Assembly (NCBI GenBank): GCA_025210655.1
Contig: JAOARG010000034.1
Coordinates: forward strand, 1-64,000
DNA: 64,000 nucleotides
DNA from: Bacillota bacterium
Lineage (GTDB): Bacteria; Bacillota; Clostridia; Peptostreptococcales; Acidaminobacteraceae
Reading direction: 5' to 3'
The stretch's first letter is position 1, and each line of letters begins with the position of its first letter. The translations under genes were made by a program, and so were the position numbers. The notes under the pieces are model-generated. The model ran no database searches. It was given only the letters and a program-made list of their open reading frames with translations, and was not told where the DNA came from. Shown here in pieces: positions 36,284 to 45,062 of the stretch.

Positions 36284-36844
36284 GTGACTATTAAAGAGAA
36301 AATTATGCTTACAGCTGCTGAATTATTTGTAGAAAAAGGTATTCATGGTACATCTACTAAAACTATAATAACCGCTGCTGGTGTAAGTAATGGAGCTTTG
36401 TTTAATCATTTTGCAAATAAAGATGAATTAGTACTAGCTATATATATAATGTATAAGGACAATTTAAGAGATGCTCTTGAAGAAGCCCTTGATAATAATG
36501 ATGGCATTAGAAAGTTTTTATATGACTATTGGAATGCTTCAATAAATTGGGCCCTTGAAAATCCTCATAAAAAGAAATATTTAATGACTTTCGCACTGCA
36601 ACCTAATGTGAAATCATGTATGGAAAACTTTGATGCATCAAAATATGATTTTTTACTACCGAAAATATCAAAGGCTATTAAAGATGAGGAAATAATCTCT
36701 GAAAGTATAGACTATTTTACATTTGTTTTTAGTGGTATAACTGATGGTATAATAAATTATTTAAATTTCAATCCATCAGCAGACAAAGAAAAAATAATAG
36801 ATAATGGTTTCAAACAATTTTGGAGATCAATAGTTAATTTCTAA
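36284..36844 (+). CDS. TetR-family regulator
   Basis: A GTG start at 36284 follows AAGGAGGGG. The 186-residue repressor has a classical N-terminal helix-turn-helix (about 23-45; STKTIITAAGVSNGALFNHF, then KDELVLAIY). The C-terminal part resembles TetR_C ligand domains with several aromatic residues. It is divergent from a CPBP protease and closes with a strong terminator. Its ligand is unknown. Confidence 0.92.
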   Translation: MTIKEKIMLTAAELFVEKGIHGTSTKTIITAAGVSNGALFNHFANKDELVLAIYIMYKDNLRDALEEALDNNDGIRKFLYDYWNASINWALENPHKKKYLMTFALQPNVKSCMENFDASKYDFLLPKISKAIKDEEIISESIDYFTFVFSGITDGIINYLNFNPSADKEKIIDNGFKQFWRSIVNF

Positions 36845-36892
36845 AAATAAATACTGACAGATAATAGTTAGTAAAAGATAGATTAAAACTTT

Positions 36893-36931
36893 AAAAAGCC
36901 GTATTTTTCACAATGAAAAATACGGCTTTTT
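36893..36931 (+). terminator. Strong Rho-independent terminator
   Basis: A stem of about 18 bp (AAAAAGCCGTATTTTTCA with its complement) and a T-run close the TetR gene. Confidence 0.92.
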
Positions 36932-36966
36932 TACTGACTAATATTGACAAAAATATAGCTGCTTCT

Positions 36967-37167
36967 TTATTTAGTGTGGGTACCATAAGAAAAATGATCC
37001 AGTGCATCAAATATTCCCTCATCTAACTTCTCCATGGCTCGGCATACAGTAACCACATTATTAGCCATTTCTTTCGCTGATTCTTTTGCCTTTATCTTAT
37101 CATCAATTGGAGAGTAAAGACTTAAGAAACCTACATTTGTTATTCCATGAACCCTATAGATTATATT
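36967..37167 (-). pseudogene. Gene fragment without a start, unidentified
   Basis: A 66-codon open frame reads from a stop at 37168-37170 to TAA at 36967-36969 with coding-like composition (for example ITNVGFLSLYSPIDDKIKAK and ending DHFSYGTHTK). No start codon lies near its beginning; the first internal Met comes 34 codons in and lacks a ribosome site. It looks like the C-terminal piece of a lost gene. The family was not recognised. Confidence 0.5.
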
Positions 37168-37382
37168 TCACTTAGTTTTCTTACCGTATTAACATTTCTG
37201 ATAATCATACTTTTATAGAATTTACTACTAGCTATCTTACTTAACTTACTCTTATTATAATCACTTCTTTTAACTCTCCAAATTATTGCTCCATCTATAT
37301 ATCTTATATCTATATATTCTCCAATTACAGGCAACTTATTTATAGTATCCTTTGAATCTATATCAGTAAAATATAATATCAT
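37161..37382 (-). CDS. Small conserved-looking protein, unknown
   Basis: This 73-residue protein begins inside the end of the YdcF-like gene through a 4-base ATGA overlap, so translation is coupled. The sequence is basic (K/R rich toward the C-terminus), with aromatic strands such as YIDIRYIDGAIIWRVKR. No motif or membrane helix is present. The coupling is the main reason to believe it is expressed; nothing points to a function. Confidence 0.55.
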   Translation of the reverse strand: MILYFTDIDSKDTINKLPVIGEYIDIRYIDGAIIWRVKRSDYNKSKLSKIASSKFYKSMIIRNVNTVRKLSEI

Positions 37383-37981
37383 CTTGAAAATAAATAATCC
37401 TTTATCAAAGCAAATACTTCCCTTATATTATTTTTTACAATAATACGCCTAATATTGGGAGCAGCTAGCCCCTCAGCATTTACACCAAGTCTTTTAGATA
37501 ACATTTTAGCCCTATAAATATGGAAGTTGGTAGTTACAATTGCTGGATTGTTATACTCAATATTATTTTTATTTAGTACATCAAATGAAAACCTTAAATT
37601 CTCATAAGTTGAAGTAGACTTATCCTCTTCAATAATACGATTCTCATCAATACCTAAATTAACTAAATAATCCTTCATCGCTTTTGCTTCTGTAACCGAC
37701 TCATCAGGACCTTGTCCTCCTGAGGTAACTGCTATAATATCAGGATTAGCTTTTAATAACTCATATGCAGTAATTAATCTTAACTCCAATTGTGGCGACA
37801 CTTGATCCCCCCATAAACCAGCCCCTAAAACAATAACCGTGTCTATCTTTGAAATATCATCAATATTAGACCTCTTTCCCGATTGAATAAGAGCGAAAGA
37901 AGTCAATAATATCAAAAGTAAACATATCGACATCAGGATTACTAATTTTTTGATCTTATTTTTAAAACTAATACTTTTCAT
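37379..37981 (-). CDS. YdcF/DUF218-family membrane protein
   Basis: The start is ATG 37981 (AAGG about 10 bases upstream); a GTG three codons earlier abuts that site. The 200-residue protein has one N-terminal membrane helix at about 12-35 and then a DUF218 domain. Its motifs are IDTVIVLGAGLWGDQ, VTSGGQGPDE, EDKSTSTYENLRFS and VTTNFHIYRAKMLS. Relatives (SanA, YdcF, ElyC) act in envelope integrity or vancomycin tolerance and bind nucleotides. It is followed by a coupled 73-residue gene. Confidence 0.92.
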   Translation of the reverse strand: MKSISFKNKIKKLVILMSICLLLILLTSFALIQSGKRSNIDDISKIDTVIVLGAGLWGDQVSPQLELRLITAYELLKANPDIIAVTSGGQGPDESVTEAKAMKDYLVNLGIDENRIIEEDKSTSTYENLRFSFDVLNKNNIEYNNPAIVTTNFHIYRAKMLSKRLGVNAEGLAAPNIRRIIVKNNIREVFALIKDYLFSR

Positions 37982-38049
37982 AGATTTCACAACCTTATTT
38001 TTATCTTATGAACATTATATCAGACTAAAACTCCGTAATAAAAAAATTG

Positions 38050-38193
38050 CTTTAGGGTCAGGGGTGGACAGTAGGACAATAACTAATCACCCCTTTAGTG
38101 TACTATAGTAAAACATTTGTTTTTCAACCTTTACAGCAATTCCAGAACAGCAGAAAGTCATTAGTGTCCCAGTGTCCACCCCTGACCCTAAAG
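38050..38193. mobile_element. REP-like palindromic element E (144 bp, divergent ends)
   Basis: CTTTAGGGTCAGGGGTGGAC and its inverted copy GTCCACCCCTGACCCTAAAG form the ends. Outer and adjacent parts (AGTAGGACA, TGTCCCAGT) extend the stem. It shares GGGTCAGG with elements A to D but has a different inner tip. No coding frame. Confidence 0.7.
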
Positions 38194-38270
38194 GACTATT
38201 TCAAATCCTTTTAGATTCAAAATAGTCCTCTGCTTTTTATCGCCTAATAATTGTCTTAATCTAACTCTCT

Positions 38271-38480
38271 TTAGTCTTCATCATCTTCTAGTTCCTCTTC
38301 ATCTTCTAATTCTTCTTCTTCTTCTAATTCTTCTTCTTCTTCTTCTAATTCCTCTTCTAGTTCTTCTAACTCTTGTCTAATTCTATCTAATTCATACATC
38401 GATATTTTATTTTCTAAGAAATCTCCTTCTATAATATCTTCAAACTCAATAATTGCTTCATCCAATTCTTTTAATTCCAT
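38271..38480 (-). CDS. Glutamate-rich low-complexity ORF
   Basis: A 69-residue frame whose last 33 residues are almost only Glu, Leu and Asp, encoded by a TTC/TCT-rich tract on the plus strand (38276-38370). It begins inside the end of the sigma-I-like fragment in a different frame. It may be real, since it starts at the point where the sigma frame stops, or it may be the decayed frame-shifted tail of that gene. No ribosome site is clear. Trinucleotide slippage is likely in this tract. Confidence 0.35.
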   Translation of the reverse strand: MELKELDEAIIEFEDIIEGDFLENKISMYELDRIRQELEELEEELEEEEEELEEEEELEDEEELEDDED

Positions 38481-38950
38481 ATCATTGTATCTATATGTTT
38501 TGGAGACTCATCTGCAAGTTCTTCTAAAGTAAAACCAAATTTATTTATAGTTGTTTCCCATTCTTCAATTTCTAAAGAAATATCACTACTTAAATTTTCT
38601 TCTCTAAGTAAACTATTATCAGCTGATTTTTCTGAAATATAGTCCAATGATAAGGTATTATTTTTAGAACTTTCCTTCTTTATAAAATCTTTTACTCTGC
38701 TAGATATAACAAGTTTTCCAAAACTTAAAAATGATGCACCCTTCCTTGAATCATATTTTGTAATAGCTTCATTGAAAGCTAAAAGACCAATGCTTAACTC
38801 TTCACTGTTTTCAAGTTCCACATATTTTCCTGTAACCTGTGAAATTGAATAAACAATAAAAGAAAAATTTGATTCGATTAGAAAATCCCTACATTTTTTT
38901 TCTTCCGAAGGATTAGATCTAAGATATTCAATTATTTCTTCTTTTTCCAT
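38471..38950 (-). pseudogene. Truncated sigma-I-like factor
   Basis: The reading frame of about 160 codons matches the N-terminal half of SigI: LSIGLLAFNEAITKYDSRKG, then FLSFGKLVISSRVKDFIKKE, and ends FTLEELADESPKHIDT. Full SigI proteins have about 240 residues and continue with a second DNA-binding region after SPKH; here a stop comes three codons later. No RsgI anti-sigma gene follows. The 5' end runs into the truncated transducer at 38928-39110 without a ribosome site. I read it as a broken gene, although a short sigma variant cannot be excluded. Confidence 0.65.
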
Positions 38951-39110
38951 GGAGTTCAGCATTATTTTTTGCTTGTCTTTCTAGCTTCTCTTCAACTTCA
39001 TTTTTTAAAGTATTTTCTGAAAACTTATATGTAATAGTACTTATTGTTGTAATTAGTGTAATTGATAAAATAATTATAGCCACAGTGATTTTAAAACTAA
39101 TCGACTTCAT
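38928..39110 (-). pseudogene. N-terminal stub of a membrane signal transducer
   Basis: A strong AAGGGGG site precedes ATG 39110. The 60-residue frame holds a membrane helix (VAIIILSITLITTISTITY) and then a helix EVEEKLERQAKNNAEL, which is the usual beginning of a chemoreceptor or sensor kinase. It then shifts into the sigma-I-like fragment and stops. The promoter and start appear intact but the rest is missing, probably by deletion. Confidence 0.6.
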
Positions 39111-39337
39111 AGTTCCCCCTTATGCTAATAAACATATTATAAATATATTTATTTTTTTACACTATGGCAATTGTCAGGTTTATCAAAGTATTAGAAAATA
39201 TTTTTCTACTGTCTCCCTCCCTTAACCTTAAAGGTAAATTTTTTCAGCAAGATTTGACAACATTTTCACAATTATCTTCAATTATTAATTTGTATAATTT
39301 TCTTAAGAACTATAATAATCAATAAAGGAGATAATCA

Positions 39338-39406
39338 ATGACAATGAAACTTTTTGAAAGATCTAGTATTGGTGACATGAAGCATACCACACTATTAGGG
39401 TTATGA
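39338..39406 (+). CDS. 22-codon ORF with ribosome site and terminator
   Basis: AAGGAG lies 7 bases before an ATG followed by 21 more codons (beginning MTMKLFERSSIGDMK) and TGA. A terminator stem follows 14 bases later. KLFERSSIGDMK resembles the first residues of Old Yellow Enzyme proteins (as in LFE..KIGN.E), so it may be the stub of such a gene. It could also be a small independent transcript or leader peptide. TATAAT boxes occur at 39293 and 39311. Confidence 0.45.
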   Translation: MTMKLFERSSIGDMKHTTLLGL

Positions 39407-39419
39407 AATAAAAAATATT

Positions 39420-39447
39420 AACCAAGCATCTAATAAGATGCTTGGTT
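39420..39447 (+). terminator. Rho-independent terminator-like hairpin
   Basis: A 12-bp stem AACCAAGCATCT/AGATGCTTGGTT with a 4-base loop follows the 22-codon ORF. Confidence 0.75.
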
Positions 39448-39531
39448 ATAATAACATACCACTTTCCTCATTTTTTATATCATACTATTAGCAATTCTAA
39501 AATTATCAATTATGTTGAAAAATATATTTTT

Positions 39532-40818
39532 TTACTTATTTATTTCATAGTCCTTATCAGTAGCACGAATAGTTTCTATATTCACCATAATATTTACACC
39601 ATCTCTATTCTTAACTGTATCTTCTATTACCGCTATTCCATTGTTAATTTTTATATTGTACTCTGATAGCTTTCCACGCAATTGAAGCACATCTTCACCT
39701 TTACCACCATTGAATCTATTTGTTCCACTATTGCCCATTAATACATTGTCTAAGTCATTGGCAATTATATTATTATCATTCTTACCTGTTAATGATAGAT
39801 TTTGAAGATACTGTGACTTAAATGTATAAGGTTTATTTACTTTTCTAATCATGTAAAAATCACCTTTAAAACTTGAGTCAACAAGCATCATCTCATTAAT
39901 ATACTTTGGTAAAATAGACTGAATTGCCTGATATCCACTAGGGTCCTTATCAGCAATTTCTGCTCTTGTTTTAGCTAGGTATATTCCCCACATACCACCA
40001 TCTTCTTCTGTCCACGGTTCCCATAAACCATAATAACTGTCTATAACAGATGCTATATACTCCTGCTCAAGACTACCTTCTTCGGATAGTTCTTCCAGCC
40101 AATCTTTAGAAGAAAGTCCCCATAGACCTTTACGTCCCCATTTTCTTTTTTCTGTTGGTAATGCCTTTTTCATTGCTTTAGCAATAGTATTAGATATTTC
40201 TGGAGCAGCTCCTTCATTTTGAGTTGTTCCAATACCATAATCATGTACCATATGGAATATTTCCTCAAATGCTGCATCCCTGTGTTCATAATCATTTTCT
40301 ATATACCAATCAGAAGCTATATTAGCGATTTCCATTTGATTAAGATTTTGTCCAAGCTCCATGGCTTCATCAGGTGTATTTCCATCCCTATCAGCGCCAT
40401 TTGGCAATATTAAAATTGCTTCATTATCTGCCATTTGATTTGCAACACTTCCTTTACCAAGTGCTTCAATATTTTTAATATAAAAGCTTAATAAATTATA
40501 TGCATATAGGATTTGATCATCTGTCACCTTATCCATTGCAACTATTCTTATAGGCTTTCCATTAGGAGCAGTATACTCAATATATTTAGAATAATACTTA
40601 CTTTGTGCACCACCTAAAGATGAAGTATCCCTATTAATATCGTACTTATCTTTAAATAGCATATACTTATCATTAGTAATATTTTGACTACTTCGCCACT
40701 GAGGCACTTCTATATTTTTATCACTCATCTTATTGTTTTCAAGAGCCATAGATGCCCCTCCAAATAAAGATGCAGATAATAAAGCAGCCCCTAGTATACC
40801 TGATATAATTCTCTTCAT
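39532..40818 (-). CDS. Secreted RTX-like protein with metalloprotease-type motif (copy 1)
   Basis: The start is ATG 40818 with GGAG 7 bases upstream. The 428-residue product has a signal peptide (IISGILGAALLSASLFGGAS). The central region carries AFEEIFHMVHDYGIGT, reminiscent of a zinc-protease helix but written FHxxHD instead of HExxH. The C-terminal part has hemolysin-type calcium-binding features (IIANDLDNVLMGNSGTNRFN, then GGKGEDVLQLRGKLSEY). It is highly similar along its full length to the next gene upstream (41199-42485). The activity is not established; a secreted hydrolase is a reasonable guess. Confidence 0.8.
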   Translation of the reverse strand: MKRIISGILGAALLSASLFGGASMALENNKMSDKNIEVPQWRSSQNITNDKYMLFKDKYDINRDTSSLGGAQSKYYSKYIEYTAPNGKPIRIVAMDKVTDDQILYAYNLLSFYIKNIEALGKGSVANQMADNEAILILPNGADRDGNTPDEAMELGQNLNQMEIANIASDWYIENDYEHRDAAFEEIFHMVHDYGIGTTQNEGAAPEISNTIAKAMKKALPTEKRKWGRKGLWGLSSKDWLEELSEEGSLEQEYIASVIDSYYGLWEPWTEEDGGMWGIYLAKTRAEIADKDPSGYQAIQSILPKYINEMMLVDSSFKGDFYMIRKVNKPYTFKSQYLQNLSLTGKNDNNIIANDLDNVLMGNSGTNRFNGGKGEDVLQLRGKLSEYNIKINNGIAVIEDTVKNRDGVNIMVNIETIRATDKDYEINK

Positions 40819-40975
40819 AATCTCACTCCTCAAATAATATATTTCTTTAATTAATGTCATTATAGGATAAGGATGTATCTATTGTATATCCAAGAAGAAA
40901 ATATATATAAATATTCTATCCTAATCAAACATCAATCATATTTACCTGAGCAACCCAAACAAATGGATAAAAATA

Positions 40976-41183
40976 CCTTTCGGGGTCAGGCCAGCATTTT
41001 CGGGACAACAATGGAAAATATATGTTAATAATCTCAATATAAATTACTACTTCAAAAAAAGAAAAGTGATATCACTGCACCTTAATGCATTGATATCACT
41101 GACTTCTTTTTTGATAAGATATTTGGTGATTGCTTTTCACTTCAAATTACTTGTCCATTAAATACTGGCCTGACCCTAATAGG
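40976..41183. mobile_element. REP-like palindromic element C (208 bp)
   Basis: GGGGTCAGGCCAGCATT and its counterpart AATACTGGCCTGACCC form the ends, flanked by CCTTT and ATAGG. An inner stem AGTGATATCA/TGATATCACT is well formed. It sits between two paralogous genes and ends 15 bases before the stop of the upstream copy, the same placement as elements A and B. Confidence 0.75.
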
Positions 41184-41198
41184 GATTTTATTCCAGTG

Positions 41199-42485
41199 TT
41201 ATTTTGTTACTTGGTAATCTTTATCTATTCCTCTGATGATTTCTATGTTTGATATGATGCTTGTTCCATCTCTACCTTCTATAGTGTCTATTATTGTTGT
41301 TTCTCCACTCTTTGTATCAATTTTATATTCTGATAGTTTTCCTCTTAACTGGTATACGTCTTCACCTTTTCCACCGTCTATTTTATTTGTAGCACTATTG
41401 CCCATTAGGATATTGTCTAAGTCATTGGCTATTATATTACTGTCATTATTGCCTGTTAGAGATATATTTTGCAAGTATTGTGACTTATATGTGTATGGCT
41501 TACTTTCATTTTTATTCATATCAAAGTCGCCTTTGAAACTTGCATCTACACGCATCATTTGATTTATTGTTGCTGGTAAAATAGACTGGATTGCCTTGTA
41601 TCCATTTGGGTCTTTATCGGCTATTTCTGCTCTTGTTTTAGCTGCATATATTCCCCACATTCCGCCTTTTCCTTCTGTCCATGGTTCCCATAATCCGTAG
41701 TAGCTATCTATAACTGATGCTATATATTCTTGCTCTAAACTACCTTCATTTGATAGCTCTTCTAACCAGGACTTTGATGAAAGTCCCCATAGACCTTGGC
41801 TGCCCCATTTGCTCTTTTCCTTTGGCAAAGCAGTTCCCATGGCCTTTGCAATAGTGCTCGCTATTTCAGGTGAAGCTTGCTTATTCTTACTAGTGCCAAT
41901 ACCATAGTCATGAACCATATGGAATATTTCCTCGAATGCTGCATCCCTATGCTCGTAATTATTTTCTGTGTACCAACTTGAACCGATATTTGCAATCTCA
42001 AGTTGATTTAAGTTTTGTCCAAGTGATAGGGCAGCAGCCGGTGTCTTACCATCCTTGTCTGCACCGTTTGGTAATATTAGTACTGAATTGTTGTCTGCCA
42101 TCTTGTTGGCTACTTCACCTTGTCCAAGTGCCTCTACATTTTTTAAATAAAAACTTAATAGATTGTATGCATATAGCATCTGGTCATCTGTTACCTTGTC
42201 CATAGCAACTATTCTAATTGGCTTTCCATTTGGTGCTATATAATCTATATATTTTGAATAAAACTTACTCTGTGCTCCACCTAAGGATGATGTATCTTTT
42301 TTTATATCGTATTCATCCTTAAATGACATATACTTATCATTAGTAATCGTTTGACTTTGTCTCCATTCTGGAATAACTAGAGGCTTTTCAACCGTCTTCT
42401 TATATCCCACTCCCATTAACTTTGATCCAAATAAGGCTCCCGCTACCACTGCGACACCTACTATACCTAAGATGATTTTCTTCAT
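41199..42485 (-). CDS. Secreted RTX-like protein with metalloprotease-type motif (copy 2)
   Basis: The start is ATG 42485 with GGAG upstream. The 428-residue product has a signal peptide (MKKIILGIVGVAVVAGALFG) and the same order of motifs as the copy at 39532-40818: the QSKFYSKYIDYIAPNGKPI block, AAFEEIFHMVHDYGIGT, SVIDSYYGLWEPWTEG and a Ca-binding-like C-terminus (NDSNIIANDLDNILMGNSAT, GGKGEDVYQLRGK). The two are a tandem duplication with equal length. It is followed by REP-like element C and preceded by a divergent SLH protein gene. Confidence 0.8.
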   Translation of the reverse strand: MKKIILGIVGVAVVAGALFGSKLMGVGYKKTVEKPLVIPEWRQSQTITNDKYMSFKDEYDIKKDTSSLGGAQSKFYSKYIDYIAPNGKPIRIVAMDKVTDDQMLYAYNLLSFYLKNVEALGQGEVANKMADNNSVLILPNGADKDGKTPAAALSLGQNLNQLEIANIGSSWYTENNYEHRDAAFEEIFHMVHDYGIGTSKNKQASPEIASTIAKAMGTALPKEKSKWGSQGLWGLSSKSWLEELSNEGSLEQEYIASVIDSYYGLWEPWTEGKGGMWGIYAAKTRAEIADKDPNGYKAIQSILPATINQMMRVDASFKGDFDMNKNESKPYTYKSQYLQNISLTGNNDSNIIANDLDNILMGNSATNKIDGGKGEDVYQLRGKLSEYKIDTKSGETTIIDTIEGRDGTSIISNIEIIRGIDKDYQVTK

Positions 42486-42666
42486 ATTCTCACTCCTCAA
42501 AATTTCTTAACTTAATCTAATAAAGTTATTATAATTTAAGGATGTGTCTATTGTGTATCCAAATTAATTCTTATAAATATTATATGGATTTTTCGATTTA
42601 TCTAATTTTTAGAATGTGTTAAAATATTACTTAATATATTAATTCAAAAATTACTGGGGGGTTTTT

Positions 42667-45009
42667 ATGAAAAAATTTAGCATCAAAATGGCAGTGATAT
42701 TACTGATATCTATTTTTATGTTTGCCACATCTGCTTTTGCTAGTGGTGAGTATAAATCAAAAGATACTCTTATAGAGGATATTTTAGAGTACTCAAAAGA
42801 TACATACTTAAATGCTCCAAAGCAAGAAGGAAAATTTGAAATAGGTTTTAACTCAAAAATGCAAACTGTTTACAGAGTGTATCCTAAAATCAGTGATACT
42901 GATAGGGATAAACTAATTGAGAAGACTTTAGTTAAAGTGGAAGCCATGCTAAATAAATTTAGCAACAAAGAGCTCTCACTGGGCTTTGATGAATACAAAA
43001 TAGCTTTAAAAAATCAAGCTAGATTTATATGGCTACCAAAATATGCAGAACCAGAGTATCCTGATTTAGCTTATTATGAAGGTTCCTTGGATATTTGTTT
43101 TTCATCTGCAATTCAAAAACACGAGAGTAAAATTGCGAAACAAAAAAAAGAAAAGGAAATAGAAAAATACAATAATAACAGAGTTGATGGCATGCCTTCG
43201 ACTTGGGCAAAAGATGATATAGCATCAGCAATAGAAAAAGGTTATGTTCCTAAAGCACTTCAGTCAAATTATCAAGACCCGATTACAAGAGAAGAATTCT
43301 CAGAGCTGTTCGTCACTGCCTTATTCAAAGATTTTAACAATTCCTACGAAAAGATTGGAAGCTCCTTAAAAATGTATTGGGAATTTGAAAAACTGACTCC
43401 AAAAATTTTCTTATCAAAAGTAAGTACTACTCAAATATTTAAGGATACTAATAATGATTATGTAAAAATAGCTAACATACTAGGTATTATAAATAGCAAC
43501 ACTGATAATAGATTCAATCCAAGTCTTGCAGTGACTAGAGAAGATGCAGCAGTTATGATTGCTAACTATTATCATACCTTGGGCAGTGGTCGTAGAGATA
43601 TATCGTACCAAATAGAAGACCTAGATGATGTTTCAAGTTGGGCAAAGAAGGGTGTAATAGGTGCCTATAGCAGTAACTTTCTGAAAGCTGATATACCTTT
43701 CATTGAAGATTATAGCAATAATCAATATAAACTTGTACAAAGGGCTCAATTTAAGCCGCAAAAATCATTTAGTAGAGAAGATGCTATAATTGCAATATAT
43801 AATATCCAAAAAAATCATCAGTCATATAATTCCTATATTATTTTAAGAGGCTTCATACCAGCAAGTATGGACAGCTTAATGTCAGGTTTTGATATTGATA
43901 GAGATATAGTAAAATATAAGAAAAGCGGATATGATAATAAATATAGTAGCATTAATTTAATAGGCAGTTACTTCTATAAAGTAAAAACAAGTTATCTAAC
44001 TAAATATAAATCAGAAGAAATAGATGCAATATTTTTGACTCCCCTTTGTGTCCATGGATACGAAAGCCATTCTATGTACAATACTAATAATATCGACAAA
44101 GTCTTAAGTGGAGAGAAAACATACTATGACTATAAGGTATTTACAATAGAGCACAATAAAGACGGCTATCTTGCTATAGCTACAAAGACTAGTGACGATT
44201 ATATGCTAGGTGGCTATTATAAAGACAATGGACAATATGTAAAAATAAAAATAATCAACGATACAATCTCTCCTTATAAGAATATATACGATAAGAGTAT
44301 AGATAAGGCTGCTAAAGAAGTTGCACAGAATTTAATTGATAAGATAATCACTGATGGAATGACTGAAACTGAAAAAGTTGAAGCAATAACAAAAGCACTG
44401 AAAACACATGGAGAATATTATTTTGCCACACTATCTTCCAGTGCTATGACAGGATATAACAGTTATCACCATGCATATAATGCTTTAGTCGAAAAGTTGG
44501 CAAACTATTCTGGTTGGTATGATGCTTATGAATTAATGTTTGATCTAGCTGGACTAGATCACAACCCCGAGTATGGGACTTATGAATATGAACAAAGCTT
44601 CGCAGACAACAAAAAAGTTTTAACTAATAAAATAGCTGTAAAAGCTGATGGCAAATGGATACTTGTAGACTTCTTACCTAAAATCTACTCAGTACCAAAA
44701 AGTCAAAAATATATTAAAGAAGAAGCAGAAAAAAAGTCTGAAAATAATATACAGAGGCTACTAGATAATAACAAGATTTATGTTAAGGGATACATGGATG
44801 CAGCAAAAACTAACCCACAAGAAAGAGTCGTACTAAAAAAACAAATTCAGAATGAAAAAGACAAGTTTAAATATTTTGAAGTTAAATATCCAACTACAAA
44901 AGCCGAAAAAGATGAATGGAGAGAAAGAGGTTATATTTTCGTTGATAAAAATGCTAAAGTAGATTCAGATGGAACCGTATTATTTAAAGATATATATGAG
45001 TCAAAATAA
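42667..45009 (+). CDS. S-layer-homology protein with degenerate transglutaminase-like region
   Basis: A 780-residue exported protein with a signal peptide (ILLISIFMFATSAFA). SLH-like domains span about 175-345: STWAKDDIASAIEKGYVP with TREEF, NRFNPSLAVTREDAAVMIAN and SSWAKKGVIGAY. These attach proteins to the cell-wall polymer. The C-terminal region (about 560-680) has the layout of a transglutaminase core (TETEKVEAITKALKTHGEYY, then AYELMFDLAGLD and KADGKWILVDF). The position expected for the catalytic Cys holds Trp-Tyr (SGWYDAYE), so it is probably non-catalytic. GGGGGG precedes the ATG. Confidence 0.8.
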   Translation: MKKFSIKMAVILLISIFMFATSAFASGEYKSKDTLIEDILEYSKDTYLNAPKQEGKFEIGFNSKMQTVYRVYPKISDTDRDKLIEKTLVKVEAMLNKFSNKELSLGFDEYKIALKNQARFIWLPKYAEPEYPDLAYYEGSLDICFSSAIQKHESKIAKQKKEKEIEKYNNNRVDGMPSTWAKDDIASAIEKGYVPKALQSNYQDPITREEFSELFVTALFKDFNNSYEKIGSSLKMYWEFEKLTPKIFLSKVSTTQIFKDTNNDYVKIANILGIINSNTDNRFNPSLAVTREDAAVMIANYYHTLGSGRRDISYQIEDLDDVSSWAKKGVIGAYSSNFLKADIPFIEDYSNNQYKLVQRAQFKPQKSFSREDAIIAIYNIQKNHQSYNSYIILRGFIPASMDSLMSGFDIDRDIVKYKKSGYDNKYSSINLIGSYFYKVKTSYLTKYKSEEIDAIFLTPLCVHGYESHSMYNTNNIDKVLSGEKTYYDYKVFTIEHNKDGYLAIATKTSDDYMLGGYYKDNGQYVKIKIINDTISPYKNIYDKSIDKAAKEVAQNLIDKIITDGMTETEKVEAITKALKTHGEYYFATLSSSAMTGYNSYHHAYNALVEKLANYSGWYDAYELMFDLAGLDHNPEYGTYEYEQSFADNKKVLTNKIAVKADGKWILVDFLPKIYSVPKSQKYIKEEAEKKSENNIQRLLDNNKIYVKGYMDAAKTNPQERVVLKKQIQNEKDKFKYFEVKYPTTKAEKDEWRERGYIFVDKNAKVDSDGTVLFKDIYESK

Positions 45010-45017
45010 AGAGATTA

Positions 45018-45045
45018 AAAGCCACAACAGTGATGTTGTGGCTTT
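45018..45045 (+). terminator. Bidirectional terminator
   Basis: AAAGCCACAAC/GTTGTGGCTTT, an 11-bp stem with 6-base loop, separates two convergent genes. Confidence 0.88.
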
Positions 45046-45062
45046 GTATTATCAATCAATAC

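Noticed and set aside
38271-38480. RsgI anti-sigma gene after the sigma-I-like fragment
   Set aside because: The Glu-rich frame has no membrane helix and no RsgI-type domain.
42667-45009. Active transglutaminase/protease
   Set aside because: The catalytic Cys position is occupied by Trp-Tyr and no His follows at the expected place.
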